Origin: Muribaculaceae bacterium
Lineage (GTDB): Bacteria > Bacteroidota > Bacteroidia > Bacteroidales > Muribaculaceae
Reading direction: 5' to 3'
DNA: 64,000 nt
NCBI GenBank assembly: GCA_023665425.1
Contig: JAMPDX010000001.1
Coordinates: 950,860 to 1,014,859 of the forward strand
Within the stretch, counting starts at the first letter, position 1. Every line of letters starts with the position of its first letter. The position numbers and the translations under genes are program-made. Shown piece after piece: positions 19,079 to 27,618 of the stretch. Below the pieces are notes generated by a model. It did no database searches. It saw nothing but the letters and a program-made list of their open reading frames with translations, and was not told the DNA's origin.

Positions 19079-19723
19079 TCAGAAGGCTATACGCCCTTTT
19101 TTGGCCTCATCCTGCATACGTGTGCCGGGGATGAGGTATATCTCAAGGCGGCGGTTGGCTGCGCGCCCCTCCACGGTATTGTTCTCGTGAAGTGGGTCAG
19201 TGGCACCGGCAGCAGTAGGGAAGAGGTAGCGGGTATCAACCCCGGCATCCTCCAGATACTCATACACACTCTCCACACGCTCAAGCGAGAGATTATCGGT
19301 GTATGCAGTAGAGCCGGTGTCGTCGGTGTGCATCACCAGGAGCACGCGATACATGTCCGGAGCCGTCTTTTTAAGATAACGCTGCAGAGGGTCAAGATAA
19401 CGTGCGGCATCATCCGAGAGCTCGGTGTCATTTGGCGCAAACAGATTAGCCGCCGGCACAGTGATGATTATCACCTGCTTGTCGCGATACGTCTCGATAT
19501 TGCAGCCGGTGGAGGGCTTGTAGTCTCCCTTATGGAGCCTAAGAGCCTCTTGCTCTTGAAATTTGCTGACTAAATCGGCTTGCTTGCCCAGAGGTACCGA
19601 CATTATAAGCTCCTCGTTAGAGAGATTGTCGAGCTCCGGTATGCGGGCATTCTCGTTAGGCTTGGCGCCGAACGCACTTATAGCAGCAAGACTAATCGTT
19701 AAAGATATCCAAAGTTTCTTCAT
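19079..19723 (-). CDS. OmpA-family protein
   Basis: A 214-residue exported protein with an N-terminal signal peptide (MKKLWISLTISLAAISAFGA) and a C-terminal OmpA-like peptidoglycan-binding domain (about 95-200: VLLVMHTDDTGS, LSLERVESVYEYL, NNTVEGRAANRRLEIYLIP). It probably links the outer membrane or periplasm to the cell wall. The ATG at 19723 is chosen; a TTG two codons earlier is also open. Its first 32 bases overlap the end of the upstream gene in another frame, implying coupled translation. Confidence 0.88.
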   Translation of the reverse strand: MKKLWISLTISLAAISAFGAKPNENARIPELDNLSNEELIMSVPLGKQADLVSKFQEQEALRLHKGDYKPSTGCNIETYRDKQVIIITVPAANLFAPNDTELSDDAARYLDPLQRYLKKTAPDMYRVLLVMHTDDTGSTAYTDNLSLERVESVYEYLEDAGVDTRYLFPTAAGATDPLHENNTVEGRAANRRLEIYLIPGTRMQDEAKKGRIAF

Positions 19724-20021
19724 AAGCAAGTTCTCCCTTGATTATAAATTTGATGTCCTCGGGGTCCATGATAAGCTCATCATCTTTCTTCACCTCTTTG
19801 TTGACATACTTGGCCATATCATCGATATCAACTTGCTCCTCATCTTCCTCCTCTTCTGAGGGGAGGGAGGTGAGTCCTTTCGACTCATAATAGTCCCAAA
19901 TGGTGTCAATCACGAAGAGTATCTCATCATCAGTGTACTTATCCTTTATTTCTTCCGGAATGAATGAGCGGATAAACTTTACAGCCTCATCCTCGTCATA
20001 AGATTTAATTTCGTCTGCCAT
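19692..20021 (-). CDS. Conserved small acidic protein of unknown function
   Basis: A 109-residue, strongly acidic protein with an EEEEDEEQVDIDD stretch around residue 60 and predicted helices on both sides (AVKFIRSFIPEEIKDKYTDDEILFVIDTIWDYYESKG). It has no signal peptide or membrane segment. It lies 27 bases after rimM and overlaps the start of the OmpA-like gene, so it belongs to the DUF4290-murA-rimM gene cluster. I recognise no function. Confidence 0.75.
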   Translation of the reverse strand: MADEIKSYDEDEAVKFIRSFIPEEIKDKYTDDEILFVIDTIWDYYESKGLTSLPSEEEEDEEQVDIDDMAKYVNKEVKKDDELIMDPEDIKFIIKGELAYEETLDIFND

Positions 20022-20048
20022 ATCTCTATGAGTTTATTAGACACATTC

Positions 20049-20597
20049 TTAATTATTCAAGTCCACCAGCCCCTCCGGCAGAGCGGTCTGCACGATGCGG
20101 CTTTGTGGGTCTATGCTTTTAATGAAGGGCTCGGCCACAGGGATATAAAGCGTCTTATCGGCGGGAGTGCGCAGGATGAAGAGCATATTGGCTGTGGAGT
20201 CCTCGATGTCCACTATCTCGCCCAGCTCGCCGGCAGTGTCGTCTATAACAGTGTAGCCAATCAAATCATCGGCATAAGCACCTTGCTCATCGTCCTCGGC
20301 ATGAAGCTGCTCAAAGTCCATGAGGCGTTGCTTAAGGATATAAATATCTTTGCCGACAAAAAGTTTAGCCTTCTCTTCAGTATTAACGTTTTCGGGCTGA
20401 ATAAGTGCGGCCTGCGCGCCCTTGGGACGAATATTTTCTATGAAGAAGGGCACAAAAATGCCATCCATGTCGCAGATGAACATCGGGTATTCATCAAAGA
20501 ATTCCAGTGGCACACTCAGCAGGGCTGACAACTCTCCTTTGATACCATGAGTCTTGGTAAATGACCCGGCAGCAGTTATCTCTTCGCGTGTAATCAT
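20049..20597 (-). CDS. rimM: Ribosome maturation factor RimM
   Basis: A 182-residue 16S rRNA processing protein that binds ribosomal protein S19 in 30S assembly. The N-terminal RimM domain (SFTKTHGIKGELSA) and the C-terminal PRC-barrel (DDLIGYTVIDDTAGELGEIVDI, TLYIPVAEPFIKSID) are both present. Its start codon overlaps the stop of murA by four bases, so the two are translationally coupled. Confidence 0.93.
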   Translation of the reverse strand: MITREEITAAGSFTKTHGIKGELSALLSVPLEFFDEYPMFICDMDGIFVPFFIENIRPKGAQAALIQPENVNTEEKAKLFVGKDIYILKQRLMDFEQLHAEDDEQGAYADDLIGYTVIDDTAGELGEIVDIEDSTANMLFILRTPADKTLYIPVAEPFIKSIDPQSRIVQTALPEGLVDLNN

Positions 20598-21904
20598 GAC
20601 TCACGGGATATGACGGCACCAAGAGCATTCAGGCGGTCATCTATATGCTCATAGCCTCGGTCTATCTGGTCTATATTCTGTATGCGGCTCACACCCTTGG
20701 CGCCCAAAGCAGCTATCAGCATGGCCACGCCGGCACGTATGTCGGGGCTTACCATGTTGGTAGCATAGAGCGAGCCAAGCTTGCCGGAGCCTATCACGGC
20801 GGCTCGGTGAGGGTCACACAGGATGATGCGTGCCCCCATGTCGATGAGTTTGTCTACGAAGAAGAGCCTCGACTCAAACATCTTCTGATGTATGAGCACG
20901 CTGCCGTTAGCCTGAGTGGCCACCACCAAGAATATACTCAGCAGGTCGGGGCTTAGGCCGGGCCATGGCGCGTCGGCAAAGGTCATGATGGAGCCATCGA
21001 TAAATGTCTCTATCTGGTATGAGTCACGCTCCGGGATATAGATGTCGGCCCCTTTCTGCTCCATTGTGATGCCCAGGCGGTGGAACGAGTCGGGCATGAT
21101 GCCCAGCTCACCCATATCGGTATTCTCAATGGTGAGCGCTGAGCCGGTCATTGCTGCAATCCCCACAAAAGAACCCACCTCAATCATATCCGGCTGCATG
21201 CGATGAGTGGTGCCATGCAGACTCTCCACCCCCTCGATGCGCAGCAGGTTGGATGCCAGGCCCTCTATCTTGGCGCCCATGGCTATAAGCATACGACAAA
21301 GCTGCTGTATATAAGGCTCACAGGCGGCATTGTAGATGGTGGTAGTGCCCCGGGCGAGCACAGCGGCAAGTATGATGTTGGCAGTGCCGGTGACAGAGGC
21401 CTCGTCAAGGAGCATATAAGTGCCCTGCAGACCGTTGGGGGCTGATATCTCATAGCTACGTTTCTCAAAGATATAGCGGAAGCGGGCGCCGAGTTTTTCC
21501 ATGCCCAGGAAGTGTGTGTCGAGGCGGCGACGACCTATCTTATCGCCCCCCGGCTTAGGCAGCAATGCGTGGCCATATCGAGCCACGAGAGGGCCTATTA
21601 TCATCACCGAGCCACGCAGACTCTGAGCCTTGGAGGCAAACTCATGAGTGTTGATATAATCGATGTTTATGTCGTCGGCCTGAAAGGTATATGTATGCTT
21701 AGCTGTGCGCTCCACCTTTACACCCATCTCCTCGAGCAGGCGTATCAGGTTGCGGACATCCAGAATGTCCGGCACATTGTCCAGCGTCACCTTTTCTGAT
21801 GTCAGCAGGGTAGCGCAAATTACTTCCAGAGCTTCATTCTTTGCTCCTTGAGGGGTGACCTTACCGCTCAGCTTGTGTCCCCCTTCTACAATAAAAGTAC
21901 TCAT
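20594..21904 (-). CDS. murA: UDP-N-acetylglucosamine 1-carboxyvinyltransferase
   Basis: A 436-residue MurA, the first committed enzyme of peptidoglycan synthesis, adding enolpyruvate from PEP to UDP-GlcNAc. Signatures are PQGAKNEALEV, SLRGSVMIIGPLVARYGHA and the active-site loop KPGGDKIGRRRLDTHF. The catalytic cysteine of the E. coli enzyme (Cys115) is replaced by aspartate (Asp121), a substitution known from other bacteria to make the enzyme insensitive to fosfomycin. It lies after DUF4290 and is coupled to rimM. Confidence 0.96.
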   Translation of the reverse strand: MSTFIVEGGHKLSGKVTPQGAKNEALEVICATLLTSEKVTLDNVPDILDVRNLIRLLEEMGVKVERTAKHTYTFQADDINIDYINTHEFASKAQSLRGSVMIIGPLVARYGHALLPKPGGDKIGRRRLDTHFLGMEKLGARFRYIFEKRSYEISAPNGLQGTYMLLDEASVTGTANIILAAVLARGTTTIYNAACEPYIQQLCRMLIAMGAKIEGLASNLLRIEGVESLHGTTHRMQPDMIEVGSFVGIAAMTGSALTIENTDMGELGIMPDSFHRLGITMEQKGADIYIPERDSYQIETFIDGSIMTFADAPWPGLSPDLLSIFLVVATQANGSVLIHQKMFESRLFFVDKLIDMGARIILCDPHRAAVIGSGKLGSLYATNMVSPDIRAGVAMLIAALGAKGVSRIQNIDQIDRGYEHIDDRLNALGAVISRES

Positions 21905-21939
21905 GACAATTTCAATTTAGTGATGATTTAGACACACTC

Positions 21940-22536
21940 TTACTTTCTTCGCTTGCGATTCTGTCGGTGGTTTGCTGTCGGCACTTTTACCTCCTTGAAC
22001 TCATGCAGCAGATATGTCTCCGGGTCGAGATCAATCTTCCCGTCGGAGTATGTAGCAAGGTCGCGCAATATTTTGGCGTCGTCTACCCCCTCCTTATTAT
22101 GGGTAAACTGCAACTTCTTCATGTGGTGGGCTATAAGAGATATCAACACATCCTTGTCCTCTCCATCCTCCATGTCGGCCACCACCTGTATCATAGCCTC
22201 GATATTCTTGCCATAGTGGCGCCAACGTATGCGGTTGGTGCTATAAGGTATTGGCTTGGGCTCAGGGCTCATCTCTTCTTGGGAGAGCACCGTCACGGGG
22301 AAGTCAACATCAAGCTTGAAGTGAGACATTATATTCAGGTGGTCCCAGAGTTTCTGCTCCTTCTCCGGAGTATTGGCCTGTTGAGGGGTGAGCTTACGCA
22401 TCACACCTATTATGGCCTTGGCACACAATGTGCGTTCCTCCCTGTCGGGAATAGTGAGGCAGAAGTCAACCATATTCTGGACATTACGCCCATATTCAGG
22501 CAATATCAGGGTCTCTCTGTGAGTATTGTAATCCAT
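21940..22536 (-). CDS. DUF4290 domain-containing protein
   Basis: A 198-residue protein of the Bacteroidetes-specific DUF4290 family (MDYNTHRETLILPEYGRNVQNMVDFC, IMSHFKLDVDFPV). It is soluble, mostly helical, with a basic C-terminal tail (NHRQNRKRRK). No function is established. It is the first gene of the cluster with murA, rimM, the acidic protein and the OmpA-like gene, with its own promoter. Confidence 0.88.
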   Translation of the reverse strand: MDYNTHRETLILPEYGRNVQNMVDFCLTIPDREERTLCAKAIIGVMRKLTPQQANTPEKEQKLWDHLNIMSHFKLDVDFPVTVLSQEEMSPEPKPIPYSTNRIRWRHYGKNIEAMIQVVADMEDGEDKDVLISLIAHHMKKLQFTHNKEGVDDAKILRDLATYSDGKIDLDPETYLLHEFKEVKVPTANHRQNRKRRK

Positions 22537-22566
22537 TCAGGTTATATTCAAAAACATTTTAACACG

Positions 22567-22599
22567 CAAATATACAAAAAAAAATCCATACTGCCCAAA
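22567..22599 (-). promoter_or_regulatory. Promoter of the DUF4290-murA-rimM cluster
   Basis: Minus strand: TTTG (22596-22599), 21 bases, TATATTTG (22567-22574), about 30 bases before the start codon at 22536. Confidence 0.75.
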
Positions 22600-22619
22600 T
22601 AGCGCGCAATAAAGATAAT

Positions 22620-22647
22620 CCCGAGCTCTTCGGGATGGGAGCTCGGG
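22620..22647 (-). terminator. Intrinsic terminator of lepA
   Basis: CCCGAGCTC and GAGCTCGGG form a perfect 9-bp stem (22620-22628 with 22639-22647), followed on the minus strand by a T-rich stretch. It lies 29 bases past the lepA stop. Confidence 0.8.
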
Positions 22648-22676
22648 ATGTGTGGGGGGTGGGGCAAGCAGGTGCG

Positions 22677-24464
22677 TCAATCGAGTTTGAGCACGGCAAG
22701 GAAGGCCTTCTGGGGCACCTCTACACTGCCTATCTGCTTCATGCGCTTCTTGCCCGCCTTCTGTTTCTCAAGAAGTTTGCGCTTACGGGATATGTCACCT
22801 CCATAACATTTGGCTGTCACATCTTTGCGCACCGCCTTGATGGTTTCGCGAGCTATAATCTTGGCGCCTATAGCTGCCTGGATAGCAATGTCAAATTGTT
22901 GGCGAGGTATCAGCTCCTTGAGCTTCTCACACATACGTCGTCCGAACTTGACGGCGTTGTCGGCATGGGTCAGAGTGGAGAGTGCATCCACACTTTCGCC
23001 ATTAAGCAGGATGTCGAGCTTCACGAGCTTGCTCTCGCGAAAGTCGTGCAGATGATAGTCAAAGGAGGCATACCCTTTGGATATACTTTTGAGCTTGTCA
23101 TAGAAGTCAATCACAATTTCGCCCAGCGGCATATCGAAGATTATCTCCATGCGATTGCCGGAGATGTATTCTTGTTTTACCAGCTCACCGCGCTTGGCAA
23201 GGCACAGAGTCATGATGGGGCCAATAAACTCGGCGGCAGTGATGACAGATGCACGAATGTATGGCTCCTCGATATGGTCGATGAGGGTAGGTTCCGGCAG
23301 ACCTGAGGGGTTATGCACTTCAGTCATATTCCCTTTCTTGTCATACACACGATATGACACGTTGGGCACCGTGGTGATGACATCCATGTCAAACTCGCGG
23401 CCCAGACGTTCTTGGATTATCTCCATGTGGAGCAGCCCCAGGAAGCCACAGCGGAAGCCAAAGCCCAGAGCGGCCGACGACTCCGGCTGGAAGGTAAGCG
23501 AGGCATCATTGAGCTGGAGTTTCTCAAGCGAAGTGCGCAGGTTCTCAAAGTCTTCGGTCTCTATGGGGTATACACCGGCAAAGACCATCGGCTTCACCTC
23601 CTCAAACCCCTCGATAGCCTTGTCGCACGGGCGCGCCACATGAGTTATGGTGTCGCCCACCTTAACCTCGCGACTTGTCTTGATGCCGGAGATGATGTAT
23701 CCTACATTACCGGCAGAGAGCTCTTTACGGGGAGACATTTGCAGTTTGAGCACACCTATCTCATCGGCATGATATTCCTTGCCGGTAGCTACAAACTTTA
23801 CGAAATCATCCTTATGGATAGTGCCGTTGACTATCTTGAAGTATGCGATTATACCTCTGAATGGATTAAACACAGAGTCGAAAATCAGAGCTTGAAGCGG
23901 TGCCTGGGGGTCTCCCTTGGGGGCCGGTATGCGTTCTATGATAGCTTTCAGTATCTCGGGCACACCCATGCCGGTCTTGCCGCTGGCGCGAATAATGTCA
24001 GAGCGGTCGCAACCCAGCAGGTCGATAATCTGGTCTTCCACCTCATCAGGGTTGGCGCTCTCCAAGTCGCACTTATTGAGCACAGGGATTATCTCCAGAT
24101 CATTATCAATAGCCATATACAGATTGGAGATAGTCTGAGCCTGAATACCCTGCGAAGCGTCTACAATGAGCAGAGCCCCCTCGCAGGCTGCTATAGAGCG
24201 AGACACCTCATACGAGAAGTCCACATGACCCGGAGTGTCGATAAGGTTGAGCACATACTTCTCGCCGTCGAGCTCATAGTCCATCTGTATGGCATGGCTC
24301 TTGATGGTTATACCGCGTTCGCGCTCCAAATCCATATCATCGAGCACCTGCGCCTCCATATCTTTGGCGGCAACAGTGTCAGTGTACTCCAACAATCGGT
24401 CGGCAAGAGTAGACTTGCCGTGGTCTATATGTGCTATGATGCAAAAATTGCGAATATTCTTCAT
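22677..24464 (-). CDS. lepA: Elongation factor 4 (LepA)
   Basis: A 595-residue translational GTPase that acts on ribosomes and influences initiation and elongation. The GTPase motifs are clear: [16 protein letters not shown] (G1), RGITIKS (G2), DTPGHVDF (G3), NKCDLESA (G4). The C-terminal LepA-specific domain ends [19 protein letters not shown]. Full length, single gene with its own promoter and terminator. Confidence 0.98.
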   Translation of the reverse strand: MKNIRNFCIIAHIDHGKSTLADRLLEYTDTVAAKDMEAQVLDDMDLERERGITIKSHAIQMDYELDGEKYVLNLIDTPGHVDFSYEVSRSIAACEGALLIVDASQGIQAQTISNLYMAIDNDLEIIPVLNKCDLESANPDEVEDQIIDLLGCDRSDIIRASGKTGMGVPEILKAIIERIPAPKGDPQAPLQALIFDSVFNPFRGIIAYFKIVNGTIHKDDFVKFVATGKEYHADEIGVLKLQMSPRKELSAGNVGYIISGIKTSREVKVGDTITHVARPCDKAIEGFEEVKPMVFAGVYPIETEDFENLRTSLEKLQLNDASLTFQPESSAALGFGFRCGFLGLLHMEIIQERLGREFDMDVITTVPNVSYRVYDKKGNMTEVHNPSGLPEPTLIDHIEEPYIRASVITAAEFIGPIMTLCLAKRGELVKQEYISGNRMEIIFDMPLGEIVIDFYDKLKSISKGYASFDYHLHDFRESKLVKLDILLNGESVDALSTLTHADNAVKFGRRMCEKLKELIPRQQFDIAIQAAIGAKIIARETIKAVRKDVTAKCYGGDISRKRKLLEKQKAGKKRMKQIGSVEVPQKAFLAVLKLD

Positions 24465-24513
24465 AATGAGTAGGGCTTGGCATGGGTAAGAGTCCTCTAA
24501 CCCAAACTAATTG

Positions 24514-24545
24514 CAAAATTACAAAAAATCCACGACCCGCCCAAA
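24514..24545 (-). promoter_or_regulatory. Promoter of lepA
   Basis: Minus strand: TTTG (24542-24545), 20 bases, TAATTTTG (24514-24521), giving a leader of about 45 nt before the lepA ATG at 24464. Confidence 0.8.
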
Positions 24546-24621
24546 TCCATACTTTTTCGGTCCCTGAACATTATGGCCCAAAAAAGCATTATAAAGTATA
24601 TTTATTTTAATTTGATGATTT

Positions 24622-25644
24622 ATGAAAATTAGAAGTATTTCAATCAAGGCTCTATTAGTTTTTGCTCTGGTCTGCTCAGTCATCACCCTGGCAGCATGTG
24701 CACACAATACGAGCAAAGAGGGTGACTCCATTCGCTCAGAAGAGAAGATGAAGAAGGATGACAAACCCGGCGGTCCGCAGCTTGGCACACCCGGTGGCGG
24801 TCCTGTCATAGACAAGAGCGGGGATGCCACGCTTCAGCAACTCATCAAGGATGTTGTGCCGCAGTTCAAACAACTGACATACAAAGATGAGGTCACCGGC
24901 AAAACTATGAAGTATAATCTGTTCACCCCCAAGGTCACAGATAAGACCAAGAAGTACCCACTCGTACTCTTTATCGCGGATGCAACCACCCCGGGCGATG
25001 ATTTCACCACGCCCTTGACACAAGGCTATGGAGGCCTGATATGGGCCGCCCGTCAATGGCAGACAGAGCATCCCTGCTATGTATTGGTACCCCAATTCTC
25101 CGGTGTCGCGGTCAATGATGCCTACGAGCACACCGACGAGGTGGACATAGTAGTGAGAATGATTAAGAGCATAATAGCCGAGAATAATGTGGATACCAAC
25201 AGGCTCTACTCTACCGGTCAATCCATGGGAGGCATGATATCCATGTATTATGATGTGGCCTATCCCGACATGTTTGCAGCCTCTATTTTCGTAGACAGCC
25301 ATTGGGACCCGGCCACCTTTGATGAGCTGGCCAAGCGTAAATTCGTCTACTTCATAGCCGGCGACAAGGGGAAGGCATACTCCAACCTCAAGCCTCTCGA
25401 GGCAGCCGCCGAAAAGGATGGTGTGCAATATACCTTTGCCGAATGGAGTGCCAAACTTCCGGAGGAGCGTCAGAGCGAGCTGGCGGCCGCAATGCTTGAC
25501 AAAGGTGCCCCGATTAACATCTTTCAGTTCGAACCGGGCAGCGTGCTCCCCGCTGATGGCAAAGGCAGTGAACACATGTACTCCTTCGACTACGCATATA
25601 AAATCCCGTCAGTCAAAGAGTGGCTCTTCCGCCAAAGCAAGTAG
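24622..25644 (+). CDS. Alpha/beta hydrolase lipoprotein (esterase/PHB-depolymerase-like)
   Basis: A 340-residue lipoprotein with a signal peptide ending in a lipobox (ITLAAC, Cys about residue 27), a Lys/Gly/Pro-rich linker (DDKPGGPQLGTPGGGPV) and an alpha/beta hydrolase domain. The nucleophile elbow is STGQSMGGMISMYY (GxSxG); the acid may be in FVDSHWDPATF and the histidine in GSEHMYSFDYAY. It resembles peptidase S9/esterase-D-like surface hydrolases of gut Bacteroidetes. The substrate is unknown. It stands alone, between lepA (divergent) and a shared terminator. Confidence 0.85.
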   Translation: MKIRSISIKALLVFALVCSVITLAACAHNTSKEGDSIRSEEKMKKDDKPGGPQLGTPGGGPVIDKSGDATLQQLIKDVVPQFKQLTYKDEVTGKTMKYNLFTPKVTDKTKKYPLVLFIADATTPGDDFTTPLTQGYGGLIWAARQWQTEHPCYVLVPQFSGVAVNDAYEHTDEVDIVVRMIKSIIAENNVDTNRLYSTGQSMGGMISMYYDVAYPDMFAASIFVDSHWDPATFDELAKRKFVYFIAGDKGKAYSNLKPLEAAAEKDGVQYTFAEWSAKLPEERQSELAAAMLDKGAPINIFQFEPGSVLPADGKGSEHMYSFDYAYKIPSVKEWLFRQSK

Positions 25645-25660
25645 TGAATGTATCCTCCAT

Positions 25661-25705
25661 AATAAAAAGAGGGATATATGTCAAGCATATATCCCTCTTT
25701 TTATT
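25661..25705. terminator. Bidirectional terminator between two convergent lipoprotein genes
   Basis: AATAAAAAGAGGGATATATG pairs perfectly with its complement across a 5-base loop, with A-rich and T-rich flanks on both strands. It can end both the esterase transcript (+) and the lipoprotein transcript (-). Confidence 0.9.
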
Positions 25706-25723
25706 ATGATTAAGTATAGGTGG

Positions 25724-26356
25724 CTAAATTAGTACGTATTTCTCAAACCACTCATTCCTCTCTTTTTCGGAGGTTATAGCTTTCAAGATTTCTCTTCTAT
25801 AGACATTATAGCCTAACTCCTCATTTGGCTCAAATTCAGGCCACATGATGTATTGGTTTCGAACAACCATTTTGTCATCCTCCACACTTTCGATATAAAA
25901 TAGGACGTTATTGGATATGTGCTCAAAAGCATGACCATTGGGAGCATATACATTGCCGGTCTGTTCGTCATAACGATAATCCAACGTGGTGCGATTATAT
26001 CGAGGCCTGATCGATCCGGAGAATTCCATTGAAAATATTAAATATGAGTCATCATCAAATAGGTATCCTCGGCCATATTCCCATCCACTTAGGCCAATAC
26101 CGGAGGTATTGCATGACTCTCCGTTACCAAAAAACCATTCAACAGATTTTCCATCCGTTTGTCTCACCCAAAGTTTACCTTTAACTTTCTCGTTAAATTC
26201 AGCTTGGGAAATAGATTTCTGCTCAGGTATTATAGTCTCTGTGTCGGGATTTTCCGGTTCAGGTTTCGGCTCATCCTTGTCTGAACAACTATTGAGTACT
26301 GTCATTGCAAGCAAAGATGCCATTACGCATAAATAAATAACAATCAGTCTCTTCAT
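25724..26356 (-). CDS. Lipoprotein of unknown function
   Basis: A 210-residue predicted lipoprotein: signal peptide and lipobox (LLAMTVLNSC, Cys about residue 24), an acidic Pro-rich linker (SDKDEPKPEPENPDTE) and a globular part rich in aromatic residues (LWVRQTDGKSVEWFFGNGESC). Not recognised beyond a general likeness to Bacteroidetes surface lipoproteins. It follows a damaged small reading frame that begins near 26602 and has a good -7 element upstream, so the two may share a transcript. Confidence 0.75.
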   Translation of the reverse strand: MKRLIVIYLCVMASLLAMTVLNSCSDKDEPKPEPENPDTETIIPEQKSISQAEFNEKVKGKLWVRQTDGKSVEWFFGNGESCNTSGIGLSGWEYGRGYLFDDDSYLIFSMEFSGSIRPRYNRTTLDYRYDEQTGNVYAPNGHAFEHISNNVLFYIESVEDDKMVVRNQYIMWPEFEPNEELGYNVYRREILKAITSEKERNEWFEKYVLI

Positions 26357-26382
26357 AATAACAAATTTTAATGGATATAAAT

Positions 26383-26602
26383 TTATTGTCGAATGGGTTT
26401 AAATCCATACATGAATACAATATTCGCATCCATACTTACAAACTTCGCATCTTCGTTTGATTTAGAATCCCATGGATGTCTGAAGCATGGTTCATCTATA
26501 AGTATCCTTTGTGATTTGTTGCTCAAGATAGCCTTCTTCTTGTGAGCATCTACAGAAACATAGAATGCAGACGATACTGCATAACCAAATAAAATTTTTC
26601 AT
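26383..26602 (-). pseudogene. Small exported-protein gene, apparently frameshifted
   Basis: From an ATG at 26602 the minus strand reads a signal-peptide-like start (MKNFIWLCSIVCILCF) and stops after 36 codons at 26492. A second frame, open across the same stretch, continues as protein-like sequence (LSNKSQRILIDEPCFRHP, then SNEDAKFVSMDANIVFMYGF) to a stop at 26383. A single frame change would give one protein of about 70 residues. A -7 element TAACTTTG lies upstream at 26639-26646 with a weak -33. This may be a pseudogene, a sequencing error, or chance. Confidence 0.4.
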
Positions 26603-26826
26603 AAGCATAACTTAGTTAAAGATTAGTAAAGATGGTTACAAAGTTAAATAAAATTTAGACAAAAAACAATAGTCGTCGTCCATTTTAACAATTATTAGCA
26701 AATGATATTAATAGTTGGGCCCACTCTAAAAGTACAAAATCACCATTTTAGAGTATACTCTCCTGTAAACCTTAACGGGCGGTAATTCGGCGGGCTGCGC
26801 ACGCCTGCCTCTCTCAGCTCGCTACC

Positions 26827-27228
26827 GCGCACACCCACGGCTGTCGCCGTGTGTGTACACGGTTACTATAAGTCGGCGTCCTGCCGGACGCCCCGCGGCT
26901 GCATCAGATACTGCATATATTGGATACTACTTGCGAAACCTGGATTAAGAGTCCACTATAGTGTACACCCACGGCTGTCGCCGTGTGTGTACACGGTTAC
27001 TATAAGTCGGCGTCCTGCCGGACGCCCCGCGGCTGCATCAGATACTGCATATATTGGATACTACTTGCGAAACCTGGATTAAGAGTCCACTATAGTGTAC
27101 ACCCACGGCTGTCGCCGTGTGTGTACACGGTTACTATAAGTCGGCGTCCTGCCGGACGCCCCGCGGCTGCATCAGATACTGCATATATTGGATACTACTT
27201 GCGAAACCTGAATTAAGAATCCAATCTA
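26827..27228. repeat. Three tandem copies of a 134-bp hairpin-rich repeat
   Basis: Copies begin near 26827, 26961 and 27095. The second is complete; the first differs only in its first bases and the third diverges in its last 20. Each unit holds a hairpin GTGTACAC...ACGGC-tgtc-GCCGT...GTGTACAC, a second hairpin GGCGTCC-TGCC-GGACGCC and the palindrome CACTATAGTG at the junction. The array is flanked by related direct repeats, CACCATTTTAGAGTATACTC on the left (about 26740) and a similar segment at about 27297. A 77-codon frame in each unit is only a product of the repeat length. The remainder of 26647-27363 shows nothing else. Confidence 0.9.
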
Positions 27229-27363
27229 AAAAGTAAATCTTGTCAATTTTGCAAAAAAATCACATATTGATTATCAGTGAGTTGCAAAGTCCTAAATCGC
27301 CATTTTAGAGAGGATTCAATTAAGAGTGGTAAATTACGCAGTATTTTTGATGTCGGTAGGACT

Positions 27364-27618
27364 TCAGGGGGCTTCGGTGAGGAGGGGTGCAGGTGAAGTT
27401 TGGTAGATGTGGATGGGGTGGTCGTGGTAGAGGGTTGAGTGTGTCTCGCTGCTGAAGGGGGTGATGGAGATGATGCCTCCTCGGAGGGTAACTATGGAAA
27501 GGGGGTGAGAGATGATTTGTCCATCAGGGGTATGCTCATATACCATACGGCTCAGGTGTCCTTCCTCCTCGGTGAGAGGTATGATGGTACCGATGATTTC
27601 TACTTTTTGGGCACCCAT
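27364..27618 (-). CDS. Small hypothetical protein at the end of the lspA operon
   Basis: An 84-residue frame (MGAQKVEIIGTIIPLTEEEG...) that overlaps the end of the upstream lipoprotein gene by 19 bases in another frame. It contains HTPDGQIISHPLSIVTLRGG and histidine-rich HSTLYHDHPIHIYQ. It has no signal peptide. The overlap and protein-like composition suggest a real gene in the lspA operon, but I do not recognise it. Confidence 0.5.
   Translation of the reverse strand: MGAQKVEIIGTIIPLTEEEGHLSRMVYEHTPDGQIISHPLSIVTLRGGIISITPFSSETHSTLYHDHPIHIYQTSPAPLLTEAP

Noticed and set aside
23412..24473. 353-codon plus-strand frame
   Set aside because: Antisense shadow of lepA, with no motifs of its own.
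26849..27216. Two 77-codon frames repeated within the 134-bp array
   Set aside because: They arise from the repeat unit itself, are full of hairpin sequence, and resemble no protein.
26827..27228. CRISPR array
   Set aside because: The unit is 134 bp with no alternating unique spacers and no cas genes nearby.
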